From contig CATLZI010000031.1 of the NCBI GenBank assembly GCA_950063125.1, forward strand, positions 1-13,445: a DNA stretch of 13,445 nucleotides, written 5' to 3'. The notes under the pieces were generated by a model. The model saw nothing but the letters and a program-made list of their open reading frames with translations. It did not search any database and was not told where the DNA came from. Shown one piece after another: positions 1 to 8,624 of this stretch (its first letter is position 1; each line of letters opens with the position of its first letter). The stretch is from an uncultured Porticoccus sp. (GTDB lineage Bacteria > Pseudomonadota > Gammaproteobacteria > Pseudomonadales > Porticoccaceae). The position numbers were made by a program, and so were the translations under genes.

Positions 1-192
1 TCCCTCAGCTTTCAAGACCTCATCCAGTGTTCCATCTGCGGGAGCAACCACTTCGAGAACCACTTTGTCCGTTTCAATATCAACTAGCAACTCGTCCCGG
101 GTAACGGAATCCCCGGGCTTTTTATGCCATGTAGCAATATTTCCCTCCTGAACGGATTCAGGGAAAGTAGGTGCCTTAATTTCAATGCTCAT
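1..192 (-). CDS. sucB: Dihydrolipoyl succinyltransferase (E2 of 2-oxoglutarate dehydrogenase), N-terminal part
   Basis: This is the first 64 codons of the E2 core of the 2-oxoglutarate dehydrogenase complex; the rest lies beyond the left edge. What is visible is a biotinyl/lipoyl domain: MSIEIKAPTFPESV at the N-terminus and DIETDKVVLEV further on, where the lysine of the ETDKV turn is the lipoylation site. The swinging lipoyl arm carries the succinyl group from SucA to the E2 active site in the cytoplasm. The ATG at 192 is preceded by AAGGAA about 12 nt upstream and lies 38 nt beyond the sucA stop, so it is the next gene in the operon. A pyruvate dehydrogenase or branched-chain E2 would share this domain, but the position directly after sucA makes succinyltransferase the clear choice. 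Confidence 0.95.
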   Translation of the reverse strand, partial: MSIEIKAPTFPESVQEGNIATWHKKPGDSVTRDELLVDIETDKVVLEVVAPADGTLDEVLKAEG

Positions 193-230
193 TTTTTATC
201 ATTTCCTTGGTCAAGGATGGTTTTTGGCGG

Positions 231-3062
231 CTAAAAGCTCAACGCTTCATTAACAAATTTTGCCTGTTCCTCAAGGTGTGTCGACATGTAACCCGCGGCC
301 GGCGCTGCTGAGGCAGGACGACCGACATAACGAAGGGTTAAATCCCCGTTATAACGATCAAGCACACTGCGCATATGATGTTGACTGCTGTACCAGGCAC
401 CCTGGTTGATAGGGCATTCTTGACACCAGACCACCTCCTCTAAAGAGGTGTACTCCTTTAGCACATTTAACAAGTCTTCATCAGGAAACGGGTAGAGCTG
501 CTCAATACGCACCATGGCAATATCGTCAATTTTGCGCTCCATCCGCTCCTCCAACAGATGGTAATAGACTTTACCCGAACACAATATCAAGCGGCGCGCC
601 TTCTCCGGAGCCACCTCTCGCTCAGGAATCACTGGCATAAAATGCCCATCGGCTAGATCTTCCAGGGAAGAAGTTGCAAGCTTGTGACGCAGTATCCATT
701 TAGGACTCATGACTACCAGTGGCCGACGCATTGGCCTGATCGCTTGACGGCGAAGCATATGGTAGACCTGAGCAGGGGTTGTCGGAATGCAAACCTGAAT
801 ATTGTGCTCGGCACAAAGCTGCAGAAAACGCTCGAGCCTAGCTGATGAGTGTTCCGGGCCCTGTCCTTCATAACCGTGTGGCAACAACATGGTCAGGCCG
901 CACAAACGTCCCCACTTGTGTTCACCACTGGTGATGAACTGGTCGATGACAACCTGGGCACCGTTCGCAAAATCCCCAAACTGGGCTTCCCATATCACCA
1001 GACCAGAGGGTGCTGTTGTAGAATAGCCGTACTCAAATGCCAGAACTGCCTCTTCTGACAAAAATGAATCATAGATATCGAACTCGGGCTGATTTTCTGA
1101 AAGATGCTTGAGCGGCGTGTAGGTTTCGGCATCTTTCTGGTTATAAAGCACTGCGTGACGGTGAGAAAAAGTACCGCGGCCGATATCCTGGCCAGTCATA
1201 CGAATAGGGTAACCCTGCTCTAACAGTGTTGCATAAGCCAGAAGTTCCGCCATTCCCCAATTCAGCTCCAAAGCCCCAGCCGCCATCTTCAGCCGGTCGT
1301 CATATATTTTTCCCACCTGCCGCTGCAACACAATACCTTCCGGCACCCGACACATTCTGGTTGCCAGATCTTTCAGCTTGGCCAATGGGTAAGACGTATC
1401 CGCTGGTGTTACCCATTCGTGCCCCAAATAGGGAGACCAGTCGACAAACAGTGCATCATCTGGCTCTGAGACCAGCTTGTTCACGACGTTATGTCCCTTG
1501 TCCAGAATGTTCCGGTAATCTGCAAGCAGATTGTCTGCAGCAGACTCATCAAGCACACCTTCACTTGCAAGCCTGTCAGCATAAAGGGCCCTGGTGGTTT
1601 TGTGCTTCTTGATAACCTTGTACATCAGGGGCTGGGTAGAAGATGGCTCATCAGTTTCGTTATGGCCTCTGCGACGGTAGCAGAACAGGTCAATAACAAT
1701 ATCCCTCTTGAACTGATAACGGTAATCTGCAGCTAGTGAGGTAGCGAACATTACCGCATCTGGATCATCTGCATTAACATGAATGATCGGGGCCTGAACC
1801 ATTTTTGCCACATCGGTACAATATTCCGTCGAACGAGCATCTTCCTTGCGACTGGTAGTAAAACCTACCTGATTATTGATCACGAGATGAATGCTGCCGC
1901 CCGTTTTGTAGGCCCGGGTCTGAGACATTTGGAACGTTTCCATCACCACACCCTGGCCAGCAAAAGACGCATCGCCGTGGACAATGACAGGGACGACCTG
2001 GTCGCCCTCTGGATCGTCCCTACGGTCCTGACGCGCTCTGGCCGAACCCACGACTACCGGAGAGACGATTTCCAAGTGGGAAGGGTTAAAACCTAACGCC
2101 AGGTGTACTTCGCCGCCTGGCGTCATGACATTCGAAGAAAACCCCTGGTGGTACTTCACGTCCCCCGAGGTATCAACATGGCGCTTGCCCTCAAATTCAG
2201 CAAACAGGTCAGCCGGGCTTTTGCCCAATACGTTCACCAGAACATTAAGTCGTCCGCGATGAGCCATGGCCAGTACAATTTCTTTGGCACCGTACTCCCC
2301 GACTCTTTCAATCAGACCATCGAGCATGGGAATCAGTGATTCTGCGCCCTCCAGGCCAAATCGCTTGGTACCGGGATACTTGGAATCCAGATGCCGCTCT
2401 AGTCCTTCCGCGGCTGTCAGTCGCTGCAATACGTGCTTCCGCGTTTCAGCATCATAAACGGGCTTCGAGCGGACACTCTCAAGACGTTGCTGAAACCACT
2501 GTTTTTCGGCCAAATCAGTGATGTGCATCAGCTCAACACCAACGTGGCGACAGTAGGTCTCCTCCAAAGCAGAGATGATCTCTTTCAGGGTGGCTTCCTG
2601 TTTACCGATGAACAACGTGCCACATTGAAAGGTGGTATCAAGGTCGGCTTCCGTCAAACCATGGTAAGAAAGTTGCAGATCCGGGACCGTCTCCCGTTTC
2701 ATTATACCCAAAGGATCAAGGCTTGCTTGCTGATGACCGCGATTGCGGTAGGAACTGATGAGATGGAGCACCTTAACCTGCTTCCGCTCATGTTCTATAT
2801 TGACGCCACCAGAACCAGGCGCGGGCACAGGTCTGGCCCTGCGACGACCGAGCAACTCAAAGTGCTCCTGAATAGTCGCATGGGATACATCAAGCCCATT
2901 ATGTCCGTTAACACCGGGAAGTGAGCTGAAGAAAGAGCGCCACTCGTCAGGCACTGCATTCGGGTCGTGTAGATAGGTTTCGTACAAACCTTCGATATAT
3001 GCAGCATTCCCACCGGAAAGATGAGAAGTGCGCAAAAATTGCTGCATGATGCTTTCAGGCAT
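231..3062 (-). CDS. sucA: 2-oxoglutarate dehydrogenase E1 component
   Basis: Thiamine-diphosphate-dependent E1 that decarboxylates 2-oxoglutarate and transfers the succinyl group to the lipoyl arm of SucB. At 943 residues it has the family's usual length and aligns with the E. coli enzyme as I recall it along its whole length. Visible landmarks: the N-terminal E2-binding segment (residues about 10-50), active-site histidines in AMAHRGRLN (H268) and in LALGFNPSHL (H320 just before it, H329 within it), the ThDP/Mg segment from GDAS (363) to INNQ (395-398), YRRRGHNETDEP (462-473), and a C-terminal transketolase-like domain containing EAQFGDFANGAQ and GPEHSSARLERF. The ATG at 3062 is preferred over the internal ATG at 3047 because it has AGGAAA about 9 nt upstream and gives the same N-terminal length as E. 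coli SucA. It lies 86 nt after sdhB and is probably co-transcribed. Confidence 0.98.
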   Translation of the reverse strand: MPESIMQQFLRTSHLSGGNAAYIEGLYETYLHDPNAVPDEWRSFFSSLPGVNGHNGLDVSHATIQEHFELLGRRRARPVPAPGSGGVNIEHERKQVKVLHLISSYRNRGHQQASLDPLGIMKRETVPDLQLSYHGLTEADLDTTFQCGTLFIGKQEATLKEIISALEETYCRHVGVELMHITDLAEKQWFQQRLESVRSKPVYDAETRKHVLQRLTAAEGLERHLDSKYPGTKRFGLEGAESLIPMLDGLIERVGEYGAKEIVLAMAHRGRLNVLVNVLGKSPADLFAEFEGKRHVDTSGDVKYHQGFSSNVMTPGGEVHLALGFNPSHLEIVSPVVVGSARARQDRRDDPEGDQVVPVIVHGDASFAGQGVVMETFQMSQTRAYKTGGSIHLVINNQVGFTTSRKEDARSTEYCTDVAKMVQAPIIHVNADDPDAVMFATSLAADYRYQFKRDIVIDLFCYRRRGHNETDEPSSTQPLMYKVIKKHKTTRALYADRLASEGVLDESAADNLLADYRNILDKGHNVVNKLVSEPDDALFVDWSPYLGHEWVTPADTSYPLAKLKDLATRMCRVPEGIVLQRQVGKIYDDRLKMAAGALELNWGMAELLAYATLLEQGYPIRMTGQDIGRGTFSHRHAVLYNQKDAETYTPLKHLSENQPEFDIYDSFLSEEAVLAFEYGYSTTAPSGLVIWEAQFGDFANGAQVVIDQFITSGEHKWGRLCGLTMLLPHGYEGQGPEHSSARLERFLQLCAEHNIQVCIPTTPAQVYHMLRRQAIRPMRRPLVVMSPKWILRHKLATSSLEDLADGHFMPVIPEREVAPEKARRLILCSGKVYYHLLEERMERKIDDIAMVRIEQLYPFPDEDLLNVLKEYTSLEEVVWCQECPINQGAWYSSQHHMRSVLDRYNGDLTLRYVGRPASAAPAAGYMSTHLEEQAKFVNEALSF

Positions 3063-3098
3063 CGAAATGTTTCCTGTAGTCAGTCAGATCACAAAATC

Positions 3099-3128
3099 AC
3101 CAAGACTCCCACCCAGGGAAGTCTTGGT
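3099..3128 (-). promoter_or_regulatory. Hairpin in the sdhB-sucA gap (processing or attenuation element)
   Basis: On the coding strand a 9-bp perfect stem (ACCAAGACT / AGTCTTGGT) continues, after one bulged T, into a 3-bp CCC/GGG stem closed by a 5-nt loop. Only a short TTTT lies downstream, after GA, so it is not a canonical intrinsic terminator. It sits in the only sizeable gap of the operon. Possible roles, by inference, are partial termination, an RNA-processing or stability barrier, or simply an mRNA structure that sets the sdh:suc ratio. Confidence 0.5.
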
Positions 3129-3148
3129 AGATTGTACTGTAATGTACT

Positions 3149-3853
3149 TTAAGTAGCACTTCTCAGTAGCATATTTCTGATATGACCAATTGCTTTAGTT
3201 GGGTTCAACCCCTTGGGACAAACCGCCACACAGTTTTGAATTCCGTGACAGCGGAACACACTAAACGGATCGTCCAGATTGGCAAGCCGTTGCTCAGTAT
3301 CCGTGTCACGGCTATCCACCAGAAAACGATAGGCCTGGAGCAAGCCCGCAGGCCCTATAAACTTGTCCGGATTCCACCAGAAAGAGGGGCAACTGGTAGA
3401 GCAGCATGCACACAGGATACACTCATAGAGACCATCCAGCTTGGCTCGGTCTTCCGGAGACTGCAGGCGTTCAATTGCGGGCGCCGGCTGGTTGTTAACC
3501 AGATACGGTTGAATCTTTTCATACTGGGCATAAAACTGGCCCATATCGATTACCAGATCCCGAATAACTGGCAAGCCAGGCAGCGGGCGAAGTACCAGCT
3601 TGTCATTTTTCACTGCTGCCGAGAGCGGCGTAATACAAGCCAAGCCATTCTTACCATTGATATTTACGCCGTCTGAACCGCAGACACCCTCACGGCAGGA
3701 ACGGCGGTAAGACAACGTTGAATCCTGCGCTTTGAGCTGCTCTAAAACATCTAGCACCATCACATCCTTGCCGGCAGTATCCACTTCATAGTCCTGCATG
3801 TATGGAGCTTCGTCCGTCTCAGGATTGTAGCGATAAATACTAACTTTCAACAT
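3149..3853 (-). CDS. sdhB: Succinate dehydrogenase iron-sulfur subunit
   Basis: This 234-residue protein carries electrons from the SdhA flavin through [2Fe-2S], [4Fe-4S] and [3Fe-4S] clusters to ubiquinone at the inner membrane. [2Fe-2S] ligands are C53, C58, D61 and C73; the aspartate at the third position is also found in E. coli SdhB. The ferredoxin-like second half has C145, C148, C151 and C212 for [4Fe-4S], and C155, C202 and C208 for [3Fe-4S]. Residues matching the E. coli quinone pocket are P156, W159, W160, H203 and I205. The ATG at 3853 has TAAGGG upstream and follows the sdhA stop by 14 nt. All expected ligands are present, so the subunit should be functional. Confidence 0.98.
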   Translation of the reverse strand: MLKVSIYRYNPETDEAPYMQDYEVDTAGKDVMVLDVLEQLKAQDSTLSYRRSCREGVCGSDGVNINGKNGLACITPLSAAVKNDKLVLRPLPGLPVIRDLVIDMGQFYAQYEKIQPYLVNNQPAPAIERLQSPEDRAKLDGLYECILCACCSTSCPSFWWNPDKFIGPAGLLQAYRFLVDSRDTDTEQRLANLDDPFSVFRCHGIQNCVAVCPKGLNPTKAIGHIRNMLLRSAT

Positions 3854-3867
3854 GGTTCAAACCCTTA

Positions 3868-5640
3868 TCAGTAGGTACGCGCCTTGGGCGCGAAGGCTTC
3901 CATGGTTTTGGGTGCAAAGTTCACACCTCGCTTACCAACTTCTTTCGTCTCGGGAAAGTAGACAGAGTGGCACAACCAATTTGCATCGTCGCGCTCTGTG
4001 AAATCCTCACGGGCGTGAGCGCCGCGGCTTTCTGTTCTGACTTCGGCGGTGATGGCAGTAGCCTCTGCAACCTCTAGAAGATTCTGCAGTTCCAGCGCCT
4101 CAATGCGGGCTGTGTTAAAAGCATTGCTTTTGTCATCGAGACGGACATTTTCTATCCGGGGACGAAGGGCCTTAAGTTTCTCAATACCCTCCAGCATATA
4201 ATCGCCGCGGCGGAACACACCAAAATAGTTCTGCATGATACTTTGCAGCTCAACCCGCAACTCTGCGGTAGTCTCACCCTCAGTCGAATTATTGATTCGA
4301 TTTATGCCAGACATAGCAGAGTCAATGTCTGCATCAGTGGCATCTTTCAGGTCAATCCCTTCACGCAGAGCCTGCTCAATGAACAGACCTGATGAGCGAC
4401 CAAACACCACCAGATCCAGCAACGAGTTGCCACCTAAGCGGTTTGCACCATGAACAGACACACAGGCAACCTCTCCGCAAGCATACAAGCCATCAATAAC
4501 CCGATCATTACCATCGGCATCAAGGGTAAGCGCCTGACCAGAAACATTAGTGGGAACACCGCCCATCATATAATGACAGGTGGGCACTACAGGGATGGGC
4601 TCTTTGACCGGATCCACATGAGCAAACGTACGAGACAACTCACAGATACCGGGCAGACGACTCTCGAGAATCTCTTCACCGAGATGATCCAGCTTCAGCA
4701 ACACGTGATCGCCTTTTTCACCGCAACCACGGCCTTCCAGAATCTCCAGAACCATGGATCGGGCAACCACATCTCGACCCGCCAGGTCTTTAGCATTGGG
4801 GGCATAGCGTTCCATAAAACGCTCACCATCTTTATTGATCAGATAACCGCCCTCACCACGGCAGCCCTCTGTCACCAGCGTGCCGGCACCAGCAATACCG
4901 GTGGGGTGGAACTGCCACATTTCGATATCCTGAACCGGGAAACCAGCCCGGAGGGCCATACCGACACCGTCACCCGTGTTGATATGCGCATTGGTGGTCG
5001 ACGCATAAATCCTTCCCGCACCGCCGGTGGCGAGCACCGTGGCCTTGGATTTCACATAAACGGTTTCGCCCGTTTCAATATTGATGGCAATAACACCGAC
5101 AACTGCATTATCCGCATTTTTTACGAGGTCGACCGCAAACCACTCATTAAAGAACACCGTATTGTTTTTGATATTATTTTGGTAGAGCGTGTGTAACAGG
5201 GCATGACCCGTACGGTCGGCAGCAGCGCAGGTTCTTGCCGCCTGTCCGCCCTCACCGAAATTTTTGGACTGCCCACCGAACGGCCGCTGATAAATACGCC
5301 CCTCTTCGGTACGAGAAAATGGGAGACCCATATGCTCCAGTTCAAATACTGCTTCAGGCCCGACAGAACACATATATTCAATGGCCTCTTGGTCACCGAT
5401 ATAATCGGAACCTTTCACCGTGTCATACATATGCCAGCGCCAGTCGTCGTTGGGATCGTCGCTGGCAATCGCACAGGTAATCCCACCTTGCGCTGAAACT
5501 GTGTGTGAGCGCGTCGGAAAGACCTTGGAAATCACCGCTGTCTTATAGCCAGACTGGGCCAATTGGAGTGCGGCTCGCATACCGGCACCACCACCACCGA
5601 CGATTACGCCGTCAAACGAAATGGTTCTTACACTACTCAT
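3868..5640 (-). CDS. sdhA: Succinate dehydrogenase flavoprotein subunit
   Basis: Catalytic subunit that oxidises succinate to fumarate with covalently bound FAD, on the cytoplasmic face of the inner membrane. Read from the ATG at 5640 it has 590 residues, close to the E. coli length. The N-terminal [11 protein letters not shown] motif (about 15-25) is the dinucleotide-binding loop. The histidine of SHTVSAQGG (H46) is the covalent FAD site. H245 (FHPTG), R289 (AGRDVV), H356 (TCHYMMGG) and R401 (GANRLGG) match the substrate-binding and proton-transfer residues of the family. The frame stays open to an ATG at 5682 inside sdhD, but that start would add 14 unrelated residues. The 5640 start has GGGGAA upstream and follows the sdhD stop by 4 nt. 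Confidence 0.98.
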   Translation of the reverse strand: MSSVRTISFDGVIVGGGGAGMRAALQLAQSGYKTAVISKVFPTRSHTVSAQGGITCAIASDDPNDDWRWHMYDTVKGSDYIGDQEAIEYMCSVGPEAVFELEHMGLPFSRTEEGRIYQRPFGGQSKNFGEGGQAARTCAAADRTGHALLHTLYQNNIKNNTVFFNEWFAVDLVKNADNAVVGVIAINIETGETVYVKSKATVLATGGAGRIYASTTNAHINTGDGVGMALRAGFPVQDIEMWQFHPTGIAGAGTLVTEGCRGEGGYLINKDGERFMERYAPNAKDLAGRDVVARSMVLEILEGRGCGEKGDHVLLKLDHLGEEILESRLPGICELSRTFAHVDPVKEPIPVVPTCHYMMGGVPTNVSGQALTLDADGNDRVIDGLYACGEVACVSVHGANRLGGNSLLDLVVFGRSSGLFIEQALREGIDLKDATDADIDSAMSGINRINNSTEGETTAELRVELQSIMQNYFGVFRRGDYMLEGIEKLKALRPRIENVRLDDKSNAFNTARIEALELQNLLEVAEATAITAEVRTESRGAHAREDFTERDDANWLCHSVYFPETKEVGKRGVNFAPKTMEAFAPKARTY

Positions 5641-5644
5641 GGAT

Positions 5645-6013
5645 TTAGATTCCCCATACGATATCAAGAGCCCATATGACATAAACCAGAGTGACTGTAA
5701 TCATCCCCAGCTGAAGAAAAATACGCAGCGCGGTGGCCTTTGGACCAAGCAGACGCTCTGTGACGTAATCGGTCAAGACCGCCCACAAACCTATCCAGGC
5801 GTGGACAGCGATAGACAGTACTGTCAGGACATTAAAGATTTTCATGGCGATATGGCTGTGAAGCCCGAGCCACTGACTGTATTCAAGGCCGGAATTAAAC
5901 AGCAGGTAGGCCGTGATAAATACCGTGTAGGCAGCCATAACCACGGCGGTAACACGTTGCAGCAGCCAGTCTGAGAGACCACTGCGGCTGAAGCTTGTAA
6001 CATTGGTAATCAT
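5645..6013 (-). CDS. sdhD: Succinate dehydrogenase membrane anchor subunit
   Basis: One of two hydrophobic subunits that anchor SdhAB and help bind haem b and ubiquinone. Read from the ATG at 6013 it has 122 residues with three membrane helices, roughly 16-38, 56-80 and 92-118. Numbered from this start, H71 in AVHAWIG, D82 and Y83 in LTDYV match the E. coli residues for haem ligation and quinone binding. I chose 6013 over an ATG two codons upstream (6019) because the N-terminus then aligns residue for residue with E. coli SdhD and because it forms the usual ATGA overlap with the sdhC stop, suggesting translational coupling. No strong independent ribosome-binding site is visible. Confidence 0.95.
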   Translation of the reverse strand: MITNVTSFSRSGLSDWLLQRVTAVVMAAYTVFITAYLLFNSGLEYSQWLGLHSHIAMKIFNVLTVLSIAVHAWIGLWAVLTDYVTERLLGPKATALRIFLQLGMITVTLVYVIWALDIVWGI

Positions 6014-6387
6014 ACCCATACCCAGACCCCCGCGAGAATAATTAGAACAACAGCAACAAACAGGACAATTTTTGCGCCCAGGCGACCACCTTCAAGGGTT
6101 TCGCCCACACCAAAATCCATAATCAAGTGCCGGACACCCGCAACAATATGGTAGGCCAGGCCCGCTAACGCTGCCCAGACAATCAACTGGCAAATCGGGC
6201 TGCCCATCGTTTCCCTGATAGCATTAAATCCCTCTTCAGAGGACAAGCTGGTATCCAGCAACCACAAGAACACAGCGATTGCACCGAACAGCGCAACACC
6301 GGAAACACGATGTAAAATAGATACATAAGAGGTTATCGGAAGCTCTATTGTTCCGATATCGAGATTTACAGGTCTTTTCTTGTTCAC
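6010..6387 (-). CDS. sdhC: Succinate dehydrogenase cytochrome b556 subunit
   Basis: First gene of the operon and the second membrane anchor of complex II. From the GTG at 6387 it has 125 residues with three predicted helices. The family signature RPVNLD near the N-terminus, SILHRVSG (S23 and R27 of the quinone pocket) and LAYHIVAGVRHLIMD (H80 as haem b ligand) are all present. The frame extends to a GTG at 6396, but AAGGTG then lies directly against that codon. For 6387, AAGG is 10 nt away, and the N-terminus becomes MNKKRPVNLD, as in pseudomonad SdhC. Either way the start is GTG, so the operon begins with a non-ATG codon. Confidence 0.95.
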   Translation of the reverse strand: MNKKRPVNLDIGTIELPITSYVSILHRVSGVALFGAIAVFLWLLDTSLSSEEGFNAIRETMGSPICQLIVWAALAGLAYHIVAGVRHLIMDFGVGETLEGGRLGAKIVLFVAVVLIILAGVWVWV

Positions 6388-6491
6388 GATATACACACCT
6401 TAAGTCCGCAGATTGGGCAGAATGCAGAAATATAACGCAGGGAAAATCGGCTAAACCGTCGCCGGCATACCGGGCTAAAAATCGGGGAAAA

Positions 6492-6520
6492 ATTATAGAA
6501 GTATTGTAACAGGATTACAA
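6492..6520 (-). promoter_or_regulatory. Predicted sigma70 promoter of sdhCDAB-sucAB
   Basis: On the minus strand a perfect -10 TATAAT (6492-6497) lies 17 nt from a -35 TTGTAA (6515-6520; 4 of 6 consensus bases). Transcription would begin near 6485, giving a leader of about 100 nt before sdhC. The -35 box is one arm of the 6503-6521 palindrome. Confidence 0.65.
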
Positions 6521-6521
6521 T
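6503..6521. promoter_or_regulatory. Candidate operator: ATTGTAA-N5-TTACAAT
   Basis: A perfect 7-bp inverted repeat with a 5-bp centre occupies the -35 box and spacer of the predicted sdh promoter. Its position fits a repressor or regulator site read by a dimeric protein. I cannot name the regulator: it does not match FNR (TTGAT-N4-ATCAA) or CRP (TGTGA-N6-TCACA). Confidence 0.5.
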
Positions 6522-6602
6522 TAAACCAGCCCGACATTCAGCATTGATAGAGTTATATCTACAAAAGATAGCCGCTATTCACTCGCTGTATTTGTAGTAA
6601 AA

Positions 6603-6630
6603 TTGACAAATCCAGAGAGAAGGCTATAGT
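6603..6630 (+). promoter_or_regulatory. Predicted sigma70 promoter of gltA
   Basis: A perfect -35 TTGACA (6603-6608) and TATAGT (6625-6630; 5 of 6) are separated by 16 nt. Transcription would begin near 6637, leaving a leader of about 62 nt. The -35 overlaps the right arm of the ATTTGT-N10-ACAAAT repeat. Confidence 0.7.
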
Positions 6631-6698
6631 TTTGCGCCTCAGAAATAGTTTGCACGCTTGATGCTTGCATCTCGCTCCCTGATTCGTAGGAGAACCCA

Positions 6699-7976
6699 AT
6701 GAGCAATAAGAAGGTCCATCTTTCTGTAGAGGGCACGGATATTCATCTTGAATTACCGATACTTAAAAGTACTCTCGGACAGGATGTTATCGATATTTCG
6801 AAAGTGCCCGAAACAGGTTGTTTTACGTTCGACCCCGGCTTTGGCGCCACTGCTGCCTGTGAATCAAAAATCACTTTTATTGATGGCGACAAGGGCGTAT
6901 TGCTCCATCGCGGCTACCCTATAGAACAACTCGCAAAAAAATCCGATTACCTTGAGACCTGTTATCTGCTGCTAAATGGGGAACTCCCCTCTCCCGAGGG
7001 AAAAAAGGATTTTGAGCAGATTATAAGAATGCACACCATGGTGAATCGCTCCATTGAGCAGTTCATGTCCGGCTTTCGTTACGATGCACACCCTATGGCT
7101 ATGCTCTGTGGCGCGGTAGGCGGCCTGTCATCGTTTTACCACGACTCCATGGATATCAACGATCCTGAGCACCGGCTTATTACCGCACATCGGCTGATTG
7201 CCAAAATGCCAACACTGGCAGCCATGTGTCACAAACATTTTATTGGTCAACCTTATATGTACCCCGATAACAAACTGGGTTACGCAGAGAACTTCCTACA
7301 CATGATGTTTGGCACTCCCTGTGAAGAGAGCAACATCAACCCCGTTATTGCGAAGGCAATGGATCTGTTGTTCCTCCTTCACGCCGACCACGAACAAAAT
7401 GCCTCCACTTCAACCGTCCGTCTCGCTGGCTCTTCCGGCGCCAACCCCTATTCCTGTATAGCTGCTGGCATCGCAGCACTGTGGGGGCCCGCCCACGGCG
7501 GGGCCAATCAGGCTGTCTTGGAGATGCTCGAGCAAATCGGCGATGAAAAACACATCGACAAGTACGTAGTACGCGCCAAAGACAAGGACGACCCCTTCCG
7601 GCTGATGGGCTTCGGTCACCGGGTCTATAAAAACTTCGATCCTCGCGCCAAGGTCATGAAAGAAGCCTGCGACGCAGTACTGGCTGAGCTCGGCATTGAA
7701 AATGACCCATTGCTTAAAATCGCCAAACGACTGGAACAGATTGCACTGGAAGACGAGTATTTTGTTGAGAAAAAACTCTACCCCAATGTGGATTTCTACT
7801 CGGGCATCATCATGAAAGCCATTGGCATACCCACTGAGATGTTCACTGTCATCTTCGCTACCGGGCGCACTGTTGGCTGGATCTCTCACTGGAATGAAAT
7901 GCTGAGCAACCCTTACCGTATCGGTCGTCCAAGACAACTCTACACTGGATCACCAAAACGGGACTATCCCGAGTAA
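6699..7976 (+). CDS. gltA: Citrate synthase (type II, NADH-sensitive class)
   Basis: Condenses oxaloacetate with acetyl-CoA to citrate, the entry step of the TCA cycle, in the cytoplasm. The 425-residue length is typical of the hexameric Gram-negative enzyme. Catalytic residues are H266 (WGPAHGGAN), H307 (GFGHRVY) and D365 (NVDFYSG); arginines R390 and R410 (RPRQLY) fit the substrate site. Y147, R165, K169 and C208 match E. coli residues of the NADH allosteric site (Y145, R163, K167, C206), so inhibition by NADH is likely; this is inference from alignment by eye. The ATG has AGGAG 7 nt upstream. The gene is divergent from the sdh operon and ends in its own terminator, so it is probably monocistronic. 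Confidence 0.98.
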   Translation: MSNKKVHLSVEGTDIHLELPILKSTLGQDVIDISKVPETGCFTFDPGFGATAACESKITFIDGDKGVLLHRGYPIEQLAKKSDYLETCYLLLNGELPSPEGKKDFEQIIRMHTMVNRSIEQFMSGFRYDAHPMAMLCGAVGGLSSFYHDSMDINDPEHRLITAHRLIAKMPTLAAMCHKHFIGQPYMYPDNKLGYAENFLHMMFGTPCEESNINPVIAKAMDLLFLLHADHEQNASTSTVRLAGSSGANPYSCIAAGIAALWGPAHGGANQAVLEMLEQIGDEKHIDKYVVRAKDKDDPFRLMGFGHRVYKNFDPRAKVMKEACDAVLAELGIENDPLLKIAKRLEQIALEDEYFVEKKLYPNVDFYSGIIMKAIGIPTEMFTVIFATGRTVGWISHWNEMLSNPYRIGRPRQLYTGSPKRDYPE

Positions 7977-8008
7977 GGTCAGATACACTACCAATCTCTG
8001 CATACCCA

Positions 8009-8035
8009 AAAAGCCACTCTTTGAGTGGCTTTTTT
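8009..8035 (+). terminator. Intrinsic terminator of gltA
   Basis: An 11-bp stem AAAAGCCACTC / GAGTGGCTTTT with a TTT loop runs into a T tract, 33 nt after the gltA stop. The A tract before the stem could make it work on the other strand, but no minus-strand gene ends here. Confidence 0.9.
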
Positions 8036-8172
8036 AATTCTATCCAGTTAAAACGCAAGGAGCTTACAGCTACAGCTAATTCGATTATTCTGTAGTAACA
8101 TCAGAAAAAAGCTAACCTGAACTTGATCTGAAAAATCGAGTCTCAGTAAAAAGGTACATCCGGAGGCTACAA

Positions 8173-8607
8173 ATGAGCATTAAACCAGCGAGCAAACTAC
8201 TTCTTCCCATCACCATAGTACTGTCATTATTATTCACAGCGACCGCATATGCAGCGGAGAATACACCTGAAGGCGTCGTCAACGGTTACTACGCTGCATT
8301 AAAAGCACGGAAATACGAAGATGCTTACGACCTCCTGACACCAAGAATGATCGATGGTCGTACAAAAAAAGAATATGCAGCTGACTGGAAGAATATCGTG
8401 GATATGGCATCTGTCATTCTGCACGAATACGGCATATCGTCAGTCGAAATTGACGGTGAAACGGCCAAGGTCAATGCCTGGACCAGAGCCAGTGACGTCT
8501 TTAACACCGATGGCATTATTGAAAAAGAAGTTGATCATCTGATCCTGACAGACGGCGTCTGGAAACTGGATGCAACAGAAGTCAGTATGGAAGCGGTCGA
8601 TATGTAG
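8173..8607 (+). CDS. Secreted NTF2-like (DUF4878-like) protein, function unknown
   Basis: A 144-residue protein with a clear Sec signal peptide: basic start, hydrophobic core at about 9-22, and a cleavage site after AYA or AYAA (27-28), so the mature protein should be periplasmic or exported. There is no lipobox cysteine. The mature part begins with PEGVVNGYYAALKARKYEDAYDLLTP, the opening helix pattern of NTF2-like/DUF4878 folds, and ends in beta-rich sequence (VEIDGETAKVNAWTR, DHLILTDGVWKLD). Such folds bind small ligands or other proteins, and no catalytic set is apparent. GGAGG 6 nt before the ATG is a strong ribosome-binding site. Terminators on both sides make it a single-gene unit. A weak candidate promoter (TTGATC-N18-TAAAAA, about 8122-8151) lies upstream. 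Fold assignment is from pattern only. Confidence 0.8.
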   Translation: MSIKPASKLLLPITIVLSLLFTATAYAAENTPEGVVNGYYAALKARKYEDAYDLLTPRMIDGRTKKEYAADWKNIVDMASVILHEYGISSVEIDGETAKVNAWTRASDVFNTDGIIEKEVDHLILTDGVWKLDATEVSMEAVDM

Positions 8608-8624
8608 TATTAATCCTGTCAATG

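Larger units (their letters stand above)
6388..6698. promoter_or_regulatory. Divergent sdhC-gltA control region
   Basis: 311 bp without a gene separate the GTG of sdhC from the ATG of gltA. The region is AT-rich and holds one good promoter per direction (given separately), a 7-bp inverted repeat at 6503-6521, and a second inverted repeat, ATTTGT-N10-ACAAAT, at 6590-6611 that overlaps the gltA -35 box. A small dyad GATGC-TT-GCATC (6660-6671) lies in the gltA leader. No small ORF looks coding. In E. coli the equivalent region is controlled by ArcA and CRP; I do not see a convincing match to either site. Confidence 0.7.

Noticed and set aside
2433..2924. 163-codon plus-strand frame opposite the start of sucA
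   Set aside because: It is antisense to conserved SucA sequence, with no initiation signal or recognisable product.
3182..3676. 164-codon plus-strand frame opposite sdhB
   Set aside because: It overlaps the iron-sulfur ligand region of sdhB in antisense and has no independent support.
3149..3853. Asp at the third [2Fe-2S] ligand position of SdhB (D61) as a possible defect
   Set aside because: The E. coli enzyme has aspartate at the same place, so it is a normal variant.
4450..5196. Long open frame (248 codons) on the plus strand inside sdhA
   Set aside because: It is antisense to a fully conserved sdhA, has no ribosome-binding site of note, and its translation shows no domain pattern.
5641..5682. 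Upstream start for sdhA at 5682
   Set aside because: It would place the start inside sdhD and add 14 residues unlike any SdhA; the 5640 ATG has a ribosome-binding site and the expected N-terminus.
7410..7937. 175-codon minus-strand frame inside gltA
   Set aside because: It is a shadow of gltA codon usage; the sense frame carries all catalytic residues and the antisense product looks like no family I know.
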